A stretch of 64,000 nucleotides of DNA from positions 1,674,001-1,738,000 of the forward strand of contig NZ_CP108427.1 in the NCBI RefSeq assembly GCF_035982055.1, written 5' to 3'. Position numbers and translations under genes: made by a program. The notes beneath the pieces were generated by a model. The model was not told the origin of the DNA. It made no database searches and was given only the letters and a program-made list of their open reading frames with translations. Shown here piece after piece: positions 28,195-37,550 of the stretch. Each line of letters opens with the position of its first letter. Position 1 is the stretch's first letter. The stretch is from Streptomyces sp. NBC_01288. Its GTDB lineage: Bacteria; Actinomycetota; Actinomycetes; Streptomycetales; Streptomycetaceae.

Positions 28195-29388
28195 TCAGCG
28201 TGCGCAGACGGCGACGCAGTCGGGGTTCGGCAGCGCGAGGGAGTTCCCGGTGCCGGTCAGCCGCCCGGAGCGGAGGTCGACGGCGAACACGTCGACGGTG
28301 CTACTCGCCTCGTTGGCGACGAACAGCCAGCGCCCGCCCGGGTGCACGGTGAAGCTCCAGGGCTTCAGTCCCCCGCAGGGAATGCGCTGGAGGAGGGAGA
28401 GCAGCCCGGTCCGCCGCTCGACCGCGTACACAACGAGCGTGTTCTCACCGCGACTTGAGGCATAGACGAAGCGCCCGTCGCGGCTGATGGCCAGCTCGGC
28501 GCCGCTCTTGGTACCGGTGAAGTCCGGTGAGTCGATCGCGAGACTCTGACGCCGCGTCAACTCCCCCGATCTGCCGTCCCAGTCGAGGAGTTGGAGTTCC
28601 GCCGTCAGCTCGGTCAGCAGATACGCCTTGCGTCCGTCGGGGTGGAAGACGACCCGTCTCGGGCCCGCACCGGCGTCGGTGGTGTAGGCGCCGGGTCCGC
28701 CCTCGCCGGACGACAGCGCACCCGTCGTACCGTCGAAGCCGTAGACGAAGACGCGGTCGGCGCCGAGGTCCGGGACCAGGGCGTGGCGGCGGCCGGGTGC
28801 CACGACGACCTGGTGCGGGTGCGGGCCCAACTGGCGTGGGCCGGGCCCCGATCCGATGTCGGCCACGACCGAGACCGGCGCGCCGAGGCCGCCGTTCCGA
28901 CGGATCGGGAGGGAAACGGCAACGCCGGCCTCGAAGTTGGCGACGAGCAGCGTGTCCGTGGACCGGTCCACGCCCAGGTACGACAGACCGCCGCCGGCCG
29001 TTCCACCGGCGTCCGTGCTCACCTGGCCGGTCTGTGTCAGCGCGCCGGTCGTGCGGTTGATGTCGAAGACGGTGACGATTCCGCCGTCCAGTTGGCTGCC
29101 GACGTAGAGCACCGCGCGGTCCGGGTGCGCCGTCACCCAGCCCGAACTGACCTGGGCCACCGGGCCGTTGGAGGTCAGTGTTCCTTGGACGGGGTCGAAC
29201 CGGACCCCGTGGACCTGACCGCCGTTCCAGGTGCCGACGTAGAGCAGATCGGGTCTCACCTGCGGTGCGGCCTCGGCGCCCGGTGCCGCGACGGTCAGCG
29301 GCACGGTCGCCGCGGTCGCCGTCGCCGCCATCGCGCCCAACATCGTTCTGCGGGACACAGCCCCTTTGATCTCGACCATGGGAAACAT
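28195..29388 (-). CDS. Secreted lactonase-like beta-propeller protein
   Basis: Exported protein of about 397 residues in the 6-phosphogluconolactonase-like (Pgl/YkgB) seven-bladed propeller family. A Tat-type signal, VSRRTMLGAMA, precedes a long hydrophobic Ala/Thr run. The mature part has the repeating blade words LLYVGTWNGG, GWVTAHPDRAVLYVG, GPRRVVFHPDGRKAYLLTEL and WSFTVHPGGRWLFVANE, each like the family's G-P-R-x-x-x-H-P-D-G-K-x-x-Y. Family members include true lactonases and proteins of unknown role; outside the cell a sugar-lactone or glycan ligand is possible. The start is uncertain: ATGs at 29388 and 29379 lie just before the Tat motif and neither has a good ribosome binding site. Confidence 0.8.
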   Translation of the reverse strand: MFPMVEIKGAVSRRTMLGAMAATATAATVPLTVAAPGAEAAPQVRPDLLYVGTWNGGQVHGVRFDPVQGTLTSNGPVAQVSSGWVTAHPDRAVLYVGSQLDGGIVTVFDINRTTGALTQTGQVSTDAGGTAGGGLSYLGVDRSTDTLLVANFEAGVAVSLPIRRNGGLGAPVSVVADIGSGPGPRQLGPHPHQVVVAPGRRHALVPDLGADRVFVYGFDGTTGALSSGEGGPGAYTTDAGAGPRRVVFHPDGRKAYLLTELTAELQLLDWDGRSGELTRRQSLAIDSPDFTGTKSGAELAISRDGRFVYASSRGENTLVVYAVERRTGLLSLLQRIPCGGLKPWSFTVHPGGRWLFVANEASSTVDVFAVDLRSGRLTGTGNSLALPNPDCVAVCAR

Positions 29389-29506
29389 GGGAAACAACAG
29401 TTGTCCCGATGCGCCGCGGCGTCCACATCGAGTACGAAGCTGTGCGTGCGGGCGGCGCAACCTAAGGTTTCAAGATGCCTGGGCACAGCCCTGAGGGCAA
29501 CTCGGC

Positions 29507-30199
29507 TTACTGGTCAGTGGAGTTGGGGCGGGCGAGCCCGAGGTCGTAGGCGAGGATCACCGCCTGGATGCGGTCGCGGGCGCCGACCTTCGCCAGCACG
29601 CGGCCGACGTGGGTCTTCACCGTGGACTCGGAGAGGAAGAGGCGTTCGGCGATCTCGCCGTTGGTCCAGCCCCGGCCCATGGCGACGAGGATCTCGCGCT
29701 CGCGTTCGGTGAGGGGGCGGATGCGGGGGTCGTCCGTCGCGGGTGACGTCGCCGGTCCTGCCGGTGAACTCCTCGGCAGGTGCTGGGCGTAGGCGTCCAG
29801 CAGGCGGCGGGTGAGCGCGGGAGCGATGACCGCGTCGCCGGAGGCCACCGCGCGGATGCCGGCGAGGAGTTCCTCGGGGTGGGCGTCCTTGAGGAGGAAG
29901 CCGCTGGCTCCCGCGCGCAGTGCCTCGTGGGCGTACTCGTCGAGGTCGAAGGTGGTCAGGATGAGGACGCGGGAACGGTCGCCGGCCGCGACGACCCGGC
30001 GGGTGGCCTCGATGCCGTCCATGCCCGGCATGCGTACGTCCATCAGGATCACGTCGGGGCGCAGTTCGGCGGCCATCCGCACCGCCTCGCCGCCGTGCCC
30101 GGCCTCGCCGACCACCTCGGTGTCGGGGTTGGCCTCCAAAAGCATCCGGAATCCCAGGCGTTGGAGGGGCTGGTCGTCCACGATGAGCACGGTCGTCAT
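29507..30199 (-). CDS. Two-component response regulator, NarL/FixJ family
   Basis: 230 residues. The receiver domain (1-120) has the acidic pair in VDD, phospho-acceptor aspartate in [12 protein letters not shown], and a conserved KDA. The C-terminal LuxR-type helix-turn-helix is [26 protein letters not shown]. Its ATG overlaps the kinase stop by four bases (30196-30199), so the pair is co-translated. It probably controls the ABC exporter genes just upstream in the same direction, through the inverted repeat at 33495-33537. Confidence 0.94.
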   Translation of the reverse strand: MTTVLIVDDQPLQRLGFRMLLEANPDTEVVGEAGHGGEAVRMAAELRPDVILMDVRMPGMDGIEATRRVVAAGDRSRVLILTTFDLDEYAHEALRAGASGFLLKDAHPEELLAGIRAVASGDAVIAPALTRRLLDAYAQHLPRSSPAGPATSPATDDPRIRPLTEREREILVAMGRGWTNGEIAERLFLSESTVKTHVGRVLAKVGARDRIQAVILAYDLGLARPNSTDQ

Positions 30200-31530
30200 G
30201 CCGCGCCCCCGGTTCCGCCCGTGCTCCCGTTCGCGGTGAGCGGGGTGGGGTCGAGGGTGGCCCGTACCGTCCAGCCGCCGCCCGGGGCGGGGCCCGCGGT
30301 GACGGTGCCGTGGTAGAGGGCCGCGCGTTCTCTCATGCCGGCGAGTCCGTGTCCTTCGTCGTGGCCGGGTACGGGTCCGGCGGTGGCGGTGCCCGGGCCG
30401 GTGTCGTGGCAGTCGATACGCACCCGTGACTCCTCGACGTTCACGGCGAGTTCGACGCGGGTGTCGTGGCCCGCGTGCTTGAGGGCGTTGGTGAGCGCCT
30501 CCTGCACGATGCGGTACACGGTGAGTTGGACCCCGCGGTCGAGGGCGGCCGGGTCGCCGCCGGTGCGGTACACGACCTGCGGACCGGCCGCGCGGATACG
30601 GGCGCAGAGGGCGTCGAGGTCGGCGATGCCCGGTTGCGGGCTGAGTTCGGGGGCGTCCGGTGTGGCGGTCTGGACGCGCAACACGCCCAGCATGCGGCGC
30701 AGTTCACCGAGTGCCTGGCGGCCGGTGTCGCCGATGAGGAGCAGGGCCTGCTTGCCGCGTTCGGGGGCGAGGTCGGTGGCGTAGGCGCCGCCGTCGGCGA
30801 GGGTGATGATGACGGAGAGGTTGTGGCCGATGATGTCGTGCATCTCCCGTGCCACACGCGTGCGTTCGGTGGCGGCGGCGAGTTTGCTGCGCTGGTCGCG
30901 TTCGATCTCCAGGCGGGCCGCGCGGTCGCGCAGTACGGCGAGCTGGGCGCGCCGGATGCGGACGACGAGGCCGAGGGCGACGGCCGCGGTGATCGTGCTG
31001 AACAGAACGAACAGCGCGTCCAGGAACGGCACTTGGGACGGCAGCCGGACGGCGAACAGCACCAGGGCGCCGACGGTGACGGCACAGGCGACCGGCAGCC
31101 GCCGCAACTGCCCGTGCAGGGCGAGGCTGTAGAGGGAGATCAGCAGGGCGACGTCGGCGCGCAGCCAGGCGCCAAGACCGAGTTGGACGAAGAACACCGC
31201 GGCGATGACGGCGAAGGCGAGCGTCGGTCTGCGACGCCGCCACAGCAGCGGCAGAACCAGTCCGGCCTGAAGGGCGATGGTCGCGGGCCAGGGCAGATGG
31301 ATGAAGCTGTTGTCGAAGCCACGCCGTCGGCCGTCGTCGTCGTTCACCAGGTCCGGCACGCAGAACATCACCGCGACCAGGGCGATCAGGGCCGTGTCCA
31401 GCACCCACGGATGCTTCCGGTCGCCCAGCTTGATCCGCCGGCCCAGCCGGGACAGCCCCCCGGCCAGCGGGTGACTCCACGGGAGGTCCGCCTCCGCGAA
31501 GGGGGCGGGGGCGGGGTCGTCGAGGCTCAT
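30196..31530 (-). CDS. Two-component sensor histidine kinase (HisKA_3 type)
   Basis: 444-residue membrane kinase. The N-terminal half has about four to five hydrophobic segments with short loops (roughly residues 45-190), typical of the DesK/LiaS-like class that senses membrane or envelope stress. The phospho-acceptor region is [17 protein letters not shown], followed by an HATPase_c domain with [11 protein letters not shown] and [12 protein letters not shown] prefer ATG 31530 because GGAGGG lies about ten bases upstream; the GTG at 31539 abuts that site. Its partner is the overlapping response regulator, and the adjacent ABC pair is the likely output. Confidence 0.93.
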   Translation of the reverse strand: MSLDDPAPAPFAEADLPWSHPLAGGLSRLGRRIKLGDRKHPWVLDTALIALVAVMFCVPDLVNDDDGRRRGFDNSFIHLPWPATIALQAGLVLPLLWRRRRPTLAFAVIAAVFFVQLGLGAWLRADVALLISLYSLALHGQLRRLPVACAVTVGALVLFAVRLPSQVPFLDALFVLFSTITAAVALGLVVRIRRAQLAVLRDRAARLEIERDQRSKLAAATERTRVAREMHDIIGHNLSVIITLADGGAYATDLAPERGKQALLLIGDTGRQALGELRRMLGVLRVQTATPDAPELSPQPGIADLDALCARIRAAGPQVVYRTGGDPAALDRGVQLTVYRIVQEALTNALKHAGHDTRVELAVNVEESRVRIDCHDTGPGTATAGPVPGHDEGHGLAGMRERAALYHGTVTAGPAPGGGWTVRATLDPTPLTANGSTGGTGGAA

Positions 31531-31573
31531 CGGTGTCACCCCTCCATTGTGCGGTCGCGGCGGTCATACGGCG

Positions 31574-31611
31574 GCGCGGCATCCGGCCGGTGACCAGGCC
31601 GGATGCCGCGC
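31574..31611 (-). terminator. Hairpin between the ABC exporter and the kinase gene
   Basis: Perfect 15-base arms (31574-31588 with 31597-31611) around an 8-base loop lie just after the permease stop at 31633. It could terminate or reduce read-through into the two-component genes. Confidence 0.75.
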
Positions 31612-31632
31612 GGCTCGCCGGAGACACCGGCC

Positions 31633-32478
31633 TCAGGCGTCGGTCCGTACCAGCCGGTACGCCGCCCCGGCCAGCGCGAGGGCCGTCCAGCCCAGGAAGA
31701 CCAGGAGTCCGGCGGTGGGCGACAGCGTCGTCGAGTCGTGGGTCAGGGCGAACATCGACCCGCCCGCGTTGCTCGGCAGATACGGGCTGATGTCGTCCTG
31801 CCAGGAGCTGGGCAGCAGCGAGATCAGGCCCGGGACCAGCATGAACGTGGCGACGAGGACCGAGATGCCCCCGGCGACCGAGCGCAGCAGCGCGCCCAGC
31901 GCGGTGCCGATCACGCCGACCAGCCCGAGGTAGAGACCGGCGCCGAGCAGGCTCCGTACGACTCCGGAGTGGGAGAAGGTGAGAGCGGCCGGGGTGCCGG
32001 AGACGATGCCGCTCACGATCGGGAACGCGACGAACACCCCGACGAGGGAGACGCCGAACGCGACCACGCCGAACACCAGGGCCTTGGACCACAGCACCGG
32101 CAGACGGCGCGGCACGGCGGCCAGCGTGGAGCGGATCATGCCGGTCGAGTACTCGCCCGCGGTGACCAGGACGCCCAGCACACCGAGCGCGAGCTGCGCG
32201 AAGTTCGTACCGAAGAGGGAGATGTCGAGCGCGGTGGAGTTCGCGTCGTCGGACCTCAAATGCCCTGATCCGTAGGAGGACTTGTAGTGCGCGGCGGCGA
32301 TCAGGCCGAACGCGATCAGGAACAGCAGGCCGAGGCCCAGGGTGATCCAGGTGGAGCGCAGGGACCACAGCTTGGCCCACTCGGAGCGCACCACCCGGCG
32401 CCCGGTGACCTTGTACGGCGGACGGGCCGGTTTCACCGGTGCGGGTGCGGCGCTGTCGGTCGCGGTGATGGTGCTCAC
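31633..32478 (-). CDS. ABC-2 type exporter permease
   Basis: 281-residue membrane protein with six hydrophobic segments. The N-terminus ends VVRSEWAKLWSLRSTW, the typical start of ABC-2 permeases of Streptomyces exporters; MIRSTLAAVPRRLPVLWSK in the middle is also characteristic. The GTG start overlaps the ATPase stop by four bases (32475-32478). With the ATPase it should export or flip a drug, lipid or antimicrobial peptide. Nearby kinase and regulator genes suggest envelope-stress or antibiotic detoxification, similar in layout to Bce-like or DesKR-linked exporters, but the substrate is unknown. Confidence 0.91.
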   Translation of the reverse strand: MSTITATDSAAPAPVKPARPPYKVTGRRVVRSEWAKLWSLRSTWITLGLGLLFLIAFGLIAAAHYKSSYGSGHLRSDDANSTALDISLFGTNFAQLALGVLGVLVTAGEYSTGMIRSTLAAVPRRLPVLWSKALVFGVVAFGVSLVGVFVAFPIVSGIVSGTPAALTFSHSGVVRSLLGAGLYLGLVGVIGTALGALLRSVAGGISVLVATFMLVPGLISLLPSSWQDDISPYLPSNAGGSMFALTHDSTTLSPTAGLLVFLGWTALALAGAAYRLVRTDA

Positions 32479-33410
32479 GCGGCCCTCCCGGGCGTCTCGA
32501 CGGTGGTGGAGCCGTGGTACTCGACGGCGTCCCGGGTCAGGTCCATGAACGCCTGCTCCAACGAGACGGTCCGCGCGCTGAGTTCGAAGAGCGGGATGCC
32601 GTGCTCGGCCGCCCTGATGCCGATGGCGCGTGCGGTCAGCCCGGTGACGTGCAGCTCCTCGGAACCGACCTCGCCGCTGATCTCCACACCGGGACCGGCG
32701 AGGACCTCGCGCAGCCGGGCCGGCTGCTCGGAGGCCACGGTGACGGTGTCGCCGCCCGCGTGCCGGACCAGGTCCTGCACGGTGGTGTCGGCCAGCAGCC
32801 GTCCCCGTCCGACGACGATCAAGTGGTCGGCGACCAGCGCCATTTCACTCATCAGGTGCGAGGAGACGAAGACGGTACGACCGTCCGCGGCGAGCCCGGT
32901 CAGCAGGTTGCGGATCCACAACACGCCTTCGGGATCAAGGCCGTTGACGGGTTCGTCGAGCATGACGGTCGCCGGGTCGCCGAGCAACGCGGCGGCGATG
33001 CCGAGCCGTTGGCCCATGCCGAGGGAGAAGGCCCCGGCCCGCTTCCTCGCCACGGACTGCAGTCCGGTCATCTCGATGACCTCGTCGACCCGGCGGCGCG
33101 GGATGCCGTGCGTGTGGGCCTGCGCCATCAGGTGGTCGAAGGCGGAGCGGCCCGGGTGGATCGACTTGGCCTCAAGGAGCGCGCCGACCTCCTGGAGCGG
33201 TGCGCTGTGTTCGGCGTAGGGCTTGCCGTTGACCGTGACGGTGCCGCTGGTGGGCGCGTCCAGGCCGACGATCATGCGCATCGTGGTCGATTTACCCGCG
33301 CCGTTGGGGCCCAGGAAGCCGGTGACGGTGCCGGGCCGGACGACGAAGTCCAGCCGGTCGACCGCCGTCTTCTCCCCGTACCGTTTCGTCAGTTGGTGTG
33401 CCTCGATCAT
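32475..33410 (-). CDS. ABC exporter ATP-binding protein
   Basis: 311-residue ATPase of the drug-exporter (DrrA/CcmA-like) family. Walker A is GPNGAGKST, signature FSLGMGQRLGIAAAL, Walker B VMLDEPVNGLDPEG, switch VFVSSHLMSEM. The C-terminal part (about 230-305) is the extra domain common in this family. It pairs with the ABC-2 permease downstream. It is the first gene of a four-gene set that ends in the two-component system; the 300-bp region upstream carries an inverted repeat that is a likely regulator site. Confidence 0.93.
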   Translation of the reverse strand: MIEAHQLTKRYGEKTAVDRLDFVVRPGTVTGFLGPNGAGKSTTMRMIVGLDAPTSGTVTVNGKPYAEHSAPLQEVGALLEAKSIHPGRSAFDHLMAQAHTHGIPRRRVDEVIEMTGLQSVARKRAGAFSLGMGQRLGIAAALLGDPATVMLDEPVNGLDPEGVLWIRNLLTGLAADGRTVFVSSHLMSEMALVADHLIVVGRGRLLADTTVQDLVRHAGGDTVTVASEQPARLREVLAGPGVEISGEVGSEELHVTGLTARAIGIRAAEHGIPLFELSARTVSLEQAFMDLTRDAVEYHGSTTVETPGRAA

Positions 33411-33494
33411 TGGTTTCCCTCGCGCTCACGTGCCACCGCCCCCACTGGGCTTTCCCACCGGCCACGCTAGGAGGGCGGGGGGCTCGAAACCGTC

Positions 33495-33537
33495 GTACCG
33501 GGGGGTCATTGAGGGCGCGGGCGTAGTACCCCGGTAC
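33495..33537. promoter_or_regulatory. Inverted repeat upstream of the ABC exporter operon
   Basis: GTACCGGGG (33495-33503) and CCCCGGTAC (33529-33537) are perfect nine-base inverted arms with a 25-base spacer, about 90 bases upstream of the ATPase start. Such a spaced dyad suits a dimeric NarL-type regulator like the one encoded in the operon. The rest of the 304-bp gap between the ATPase and galactanase genes holds both promoters; I see no gene in it. Confidence 0.5.
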
Positions 33538-33651
33538 CACTGTGTGCACTGGATTGTGTACGTTCCCACCTTTCACGCACACACAGCACGCCCACCAACT
33601 GCGGGAAATACAACCGACACACATATTTACAGCGCCTGTTACCTCTCCTAC

Positions 33652-33665
33652 TGTGAACGTTCTCA
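33652..33665. promoter_or_regulatory. Candidate LacI-type operator of the galactanase gene
   Basis: TGTGAACGTTCTCA is a near-perfect palindrome centred on CG, with a perfect GAACGTTC core, typical of LacI-family operators of Streptomyces sugar genes. It lies 50 bases upstream of the galactanase start, where a repressor would block transcription. Confidence 0.55.
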
Positions 33666-33714
33666 GACACACCCGCATGCGCATGTCAGTCGACCCAAGG
33701 AGGTCGGGATCCAC

Positions 33715-34827
33715 GTGAGAAGCCCGGGCCGCATAGTCAAAGCCGCCTTGCTCCTGGCCGCAGTCGCCCTGCCGGCGGCGATGCTCACCCCCACGGACGC
33801 CGCCGCGGCGAACTCGCTCACCATGCTCGGCGCCGACGTCTCGTCCGCGCAGCGCGCGATCGACCTCGGCGCCAAGTACTACGACTCCAGCGGGACCGCG
33901 AAGGACCCGCTCGACATCCTCAAGGGCGCCGGCGTCAACTACGTACGCCTGCGGATCTGGAACAACCCCGCCAGCGGCTACAACAACAAGGCGAAGGTGC
34001 TGGCGTACGCGAAGCAGGTCAAGGCCAAGGGCCTCAAGCTGCTGATCGACTTCCACTACTCGGACACCTGGGCCGACCCGGGCAAGCAGTACAAGCCGGC
34101 GGCCTGGTCGAGCCACGGCATCAGCGCGTTGCAGACCGACGTCTACAACTACACCTACGACGTCTGCAACAGCCTCAAGTCCCAGGGCACCACCCCGGAC
34201 AGCGTGCAGATCGGCAACGAGATCAACGTCGGCATGCTGTGGGACGACGGCAAGGTCGTCAACAACAGCTTCACCAACCTCGGCCTGCTGCTGAAGTCGG
34301 GCTACAACGCGACCAAGGCGTGCAACAGTTCCACCCAGGTGATCATCCACACCGCCGACGCGGACAGCGACTCCAACGCCCGCTGGTTCTACGACGGCAT
34401 CAAGGCGCAGGGCGTCAACTGGGACATCACCGGGCTGAGTTACTACTGCATGTGGCACGGCACGCTGGCCAACATGGGCAGCGTCGTCTCGGACATGAAG
34501 TCGCGCTACGGCAAGGACGTCATCATCGCGGAGACGGCCTACCCGTTCACCTCGTCCGACGCGGACGGTACGGCGAACTCGGTGACTTCCGGGTGCTCGG
34601 GCTATCCGCTCACCTGGGCGGGCCAGGGCGCGGAGTTCACGGCGGTCCAGAACACGGCCCGGAGCGCGGGTGCGATCGGTGTCTTCTACTGGGAACCGAC
34701 CTGGTACGCGGTCACCGGCAACGGCTGGGACCCGGCCGACATCTCGGGCAGCGGGGACGGTTGGGACAACATGGCGATCTTCAACTGGACCGGCCAGGTG
34801 AATCCGAACGTGAAGTGGACCCCGTAG
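33715..34827 (+). CDS. Secreted arabinogalactan endo-beta-1,4-galactanase, GH53
   Basis: Exported enzyme of 370 residues that cuts beta-1,4-galactan side chains of pectin. A signal peptide (1-33, ending DAAAA) leads directly into the GH53 barrel: MLGADVSS, VRLRIWNNP, LLIDFHYSDTWADPGKQ, acid/base glutamate in QIGNEINVGMLW, nucleophile in VIIAETAYP, and the end WEPTWYAVTGNGWDP. No binding module follows. The GTG at 33715 is preceded by a perfect AAGGAGG (33697-33703) eleven bases away; the long upstream frame is antisense to the ABC ATPase gene. Expression is probably sugar-responsive through the operator just upstream. Confidence 0.94.
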   Translation: MRSPGRIVKAALLLAAVALPAAMLTPTDAAAANSLTMLGADVSSAQRAIDLGAKYYDSSGTAKDPLDILKGAGVNYVRLRIWNNPASGYNNKAKVLAYAKQVKAKGLKLLIDFHYSDTWADPGKQYKPAAWSSHGISALQTDVYNYTYDVCNSLKSQGTTPDSVQIGNEINVGMLWDDGKVVNNSFTNLGLLLKSGYNATKACNSSTQVIIHTADADSDSNARWFYDGIKAQGVNWDITGLSYYCMWHGTLANMGSVVSDMKSRYGKDVIIAETAYPFTSSDADGTANSVTSGCSGYPLTWAGQGAEFTAVQNTARSAGAIGVFYWEPTWYAVTGNGWDPADISGSGDGWDNMAIFNWTGQVNPNVKWTP

Positions 34828-34854
34828 AGCGGTAGTTCGGGGCGCGAGGCCCGA

Positions 34855-34892
34855 GGGGGGCGGAGAACGGCGGGTGCCGTTCTCCGCCCCCC
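34855..34892. terminator. Strong bidirectional terminator between convergent glycosidase genes
   Basis: Arms 34855-34871 and 34876-34892 are perfectly complementary over 17 bases with a GGGT loop, and end in G and C runs. It lies between the galactanase stop and the convergent GH26-like stop and should serve both. Confidence 0.88.
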
Positions 34893-35906
34893 TCATGACT
34901 GACTGTCCGTCAAGGAACGGTATACGGCTGAGGACTTGGGGTTGTCGCGGCAGCGCCAGACGCCGTGGGGGCAGTAGTCGCTGATGGTCTGGTAGAGCGG
35001 GCGTCGGCCTGCCATCCAGGTGAGCATGCCGCGCATGTAGGTGGGGTTGTCGCCGTTGTCGAACAGGCCCCACTCCGGGTAGGCGATGGGCTTGTGGTGG
35101 GCGCGGGCGAAGGCGACCTGCGCGAACAGCCCGTAAGGCTCGGTCAGTTGCCGGGAGAAGGACAGACCGCGCGGGCTGTCGTACGCGTCCATGCCGATGA
35201 CGTCGACGTGGTCGTCACCCGGGTAGCAGTCGGTCCAGGGGATCGCGTCGCGGCCGCGGTCGGGCGTGAAGTCGAACCGGAAGCGCTGCCCGGGGGCGGA
35301 TCGCATCGCGGTGACGATGCGCGTCCAGTAGCGCTTCCAGGACGCGGGGTCGGGCGCGCAGCGGTGGGTGTAGGTGGTGCCGTTCATCTCCCAGCCGAGG
35401 ACGATCTCGGCGTCGGGCACGCCCAGTTGGACCAGCCGCTGGGCGAGGACGCGGAAGTGGTCGTCGTAACGTCCGTCCGCTCCGTCCCTCAGCTCGGTGC
35501 GGACCACGCTGTCGGGCAGGTGGGCCTCGTTGCGGTCCAGCATCGGCACGTTGAGGACGAGCAGCCGGTCCTGTTCCTCCCGCCGCCAGCCGGCCCACAG
35601 GGCGAGGTCGTCGGACGCGCCCTCGATGTCGCTCCAGTTCTCCCCGGCCAGATACGCATGCCCGACCCGGGGCTCGGGCCGCCCCAGCCAGGCCCCGAAC
35701 TCCGCCACTCGACGGAGGGCGTCGGCACCGTATCCGACGTAGGCGCCGTAGGCCGTCGGCGGACCGGACACCTGCGCCGGAGCGGCTTGCGTGGGCGGAG
35801 GTGCGGTTTCGACGCCGGGTACACAGGCTGGCCCGGCCAGCAGGACGAGCGCGAGGGCGACGGTGAACAGGGCCGACGGGGTGCGGCTCGTCCCGTGCGG
35901 GGGCAC
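34893..35906 (-). CDS. Lipoprotein glycosyl hydrolase, GH26-like
   Basis: 337-residue exported lipoprotein with lipobox LLAGPAC near residue 28. The barrel resembles family 26 beta-mannanases: YGAYVGYGADALRRV at the start, ENWSDIEGA, acid/base candidate in LGWEMNGTTYT, FDFTPDRG, MDAYD, and nucleophile candidate in AYPEWGLF. GH26 members cut mannans or mixed-linkage glucans; surface anchoring suggests processing of oligosaccharides at the cell. The GTG start has AAGGAG six bases upstream. It converges on the galactanase gene, so both may serve plant hemicellulose use. Confidence 0.85.
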   Translation of the reverse strand: MPPHGTSRTPSALFTVALALVLLAGPACVPGVETAPPPTQAAPAQVSGPPTAYGAYVGYGADALRRVAEFGAWLGRPEPRVGHAYLAGENWSDIEGASDDLALWAGWRREEQDRLLVLNVPMLDRNEAHLPDSVVRTELRDGADGRYDDHFRVLAQRLVQLGVPDAEIVLGWEMNGTTYTHRCAPDPASWKRYWTRIVTAMRSAPGQRFRFDFTPDRGRDAIPWTDCYPGDDHVDVIGMDAYDSPRGLSFSRQLTEPYGLFAQVAFARAHHKPIAYPEWGLFDNGDNPTYMRGMLTWMAGRRPLYQTISDYCPHGVWRCRDNPKSSAVYRSLTDSQS

Positions 35907-36755
35907 TCGACTCTCCTTCTTCGGGGGGGGTGGGGTGCGGCGGGTTCAGGGGATACGGCAGGTCGGTGGGTGCCAGGATCAACGCCCGAGCAACGTATCA
36001 GCGTGGGACGGAAGATGAGGATGTAGCGCGCTATAGGGGACATGAGCGCCGAATGAAGCGGAGAATGCCGCCGCCGGCGTTGACACCGTCGAACTACTGC
36101 GGGTGGCGAGCGAGGCCGGGCACATGATGGGGGGGGCATGGCAGGCGGAGGCGCGGGTCAGGGGCGCCGCAGGTCTAGATCGATCCGGTTTGGACCGCTC
36201 CACTTGGCGCGGCACGGGAGCAGGTCGGCCAGCCTGTCGGTTTGCTGCGGGGGGCAAGCCAGGCGGGCTTTGACGGGTGGAGTGGCACAGCGCCGGACCG
36301 GCCCGGCTCACCACAATCCAGCGCAAGACCAGCTTGCCTCGCTGGTCTTGGCCGCGACGGCGCCGGATCCGCTCGTCCTGGCTTGGTTCAGTCGGCGCTG
36401 CGCCTGGTCCACTCGTCCTGGCTTGGTTCAGTCGACGCTGCGCCGGGTCCACTCGACCTGGCTTGGTTCCGTAGGCGCTGTGCCGGGTCCACTCGACCTG
36501 ACCCGGCACGAGAACGGCTCTGGGCCGCCCCGACACGGAACAACTCTCCGGGACCATCCGCCAGTTGGATCGCGACCAACCCGCGTCGCTTCGCCGACCG
36601 CCCGGCGCAGAACCACGACCCGGGACGACGCGAACCCGGGCCGCACCGACCCGGACCTCCGGCAGCCGCCCCTCATGCCCGGCGCGCGCCCACGCGAAAG
36701 GACTGCGCGCCGACGCGAAAGACGGCGACCGCGTGCCGTTGGAAGAGTCGTCCTC
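35907..36755. other. 850-bp gene-poor region
   Basis: No credible coding sequence is visible between the GH26-like start and the alpha/beta hydrolase start; open frames here have low-complexity Arg/Pro/Ser-rich translations. The region contains a near copy of the dispersed 12-mer (36191-36202) and an array of 40-bp tandem repeats (36372-36500). The promoters of both flanking genes must lie here. Confidence 0.7.
36372..36500. repeat. Array of 40-bp tandem repeats, noncoding
   Basis: Three abutting 40-base units (36372-36411, 36412-36451, 36452-36491) begin CTCGTCCTGGCTTGG or CTCGACCTGGCTTGG and end GGTCCA; a fourth begins at 36492 and decays after CTCGACCTG. A weaker partial unit may start near 36338. 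Units one and two differ at only two positions. The first holds a small perfect dyad, GGCGCTGCGCC. There are no spacers, so it is not CRISPR. Because 40 is not a multiple of three, it does not encode a repeat peptide. Confidence 0.85.
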
Positions 36756-37457
36756 ATGAATGCGGAACCGGTGAAGAACGTGGTGCTCGTCCACGGTGGG
36801 TTCGTGGACGGCTCCGGTTGGCGGGAGGTGCACCGGCTGCTGACGGACGCCGGGTTCCGGGTGAGGGTCGTACAGAATCCGACCCTGTCCCTCGCGGGCG
36901 ATGTCGCGGTGACCGAGCGGGTGTTGGACGCGCTGGACGGACCGGCGATCCTCGTCGGGCACTCCTACGGTGGGGCCGTCATCACCGAGGCCGGTCATCA
37001 CGACCGGGTCGCCGGGCTCGTATACGTCGCGGCGTTCGCGCCCGACAAGGGCGAGTCCGTCAACACGTTGATCACCGACCCCGAACCCGGCGCGCCGGTG
37101 CCGCCGATCCTGCCGCCGATCGACGGGTTCCTGTTCCTCGACCGGGAGAGGTTCCACGCGTCCTTCGCGGCCGATCTCCCGTTGGCCGAGGCCGAATTCA
37201 TGGCCGACTCGCAGGTGCCGTGGGGGCTCGACGCGCTCCGCGGCGCGATCGGCGAACCGGCCTGGCGGCACAAACCGAGCTGGTACCTGGTCGCGACCGA
37301 CGACCGGATGATCCCGCCGCCCACGCAGCGGGCCATGGCCCGGCGGGCCGGCAGCACGATGACCGGCACCGATGCCGGCCACTCCGTGTACGTGTCCCGG
37401 CCGGACGCCGTGGCCGACCTCATCAGACAGGCCGCGGCCGACTCCGCCGACGACTGA
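36756..37457 (+). CDS. Alpha/beta hydrolase, EstC/salicylate-esterase-like, copy 1
   Basis: 233-residue serine hydrolase. It starts KNVVLVHGGFVDGSGWREV, has the nucleophile elbow GHSYGG near residue 77, the acid in VATDDRMIPP and the histidine in DAGHSVYVS. The family includes plant methyl-esterase-like and bacterial esterases of unknown substrate. It is closely related, word for word in many places, to the gene at 44803-45492. I start at ATG 36756 because homology and sense begin there; the open frame upstream runs through the 40-bp repeats and is a shadow. The phosphotriesterase-like gene follows after 93 bp on the same strand. Confidence 0.87.
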   Translation: MNAEPVKNVVLVHGGFVDGSGWREVHRLLTDAGFRVRVVQNPTLSLAGDVAVTERVLDALDGPAILVGHSYGGAVITEAGHHDRVAGLVYVAAFAPDKGESVNTLITDPEPGAPVPPILPPIDGFLFLDRERFHASFAADLPLAEAEFMADSQVPWGLDALRGAIGEPAWRHKPSWYLVATDDRMIPPPTQRAMARRAGSTMTGTDAGHSVYVSRPDAVADLIRQAAADSADD

Positions 37458-37550
37458 CACCCCCTGCACCTCCACACCCCCACCCCACAACTCCCCACCT
37501 CTGCGCATCCGTTCAGAAGTCACGCGCCGAGCACGCACCGAAGGATCACC

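Noticed and set aside
36372..36500. 40-bp repeats as a CRISPR array
   Set aside because: The units abut with no spacers and there are no cas genes.
36138..36755. N-terminal extension of the alpha/beta hydrolase
   Set aside because: It runs through the 40-bp repeats and has Arg/Pro-rich sense unlike the family; the paralogue at 44803 begins at the same point as the ATG 36756.
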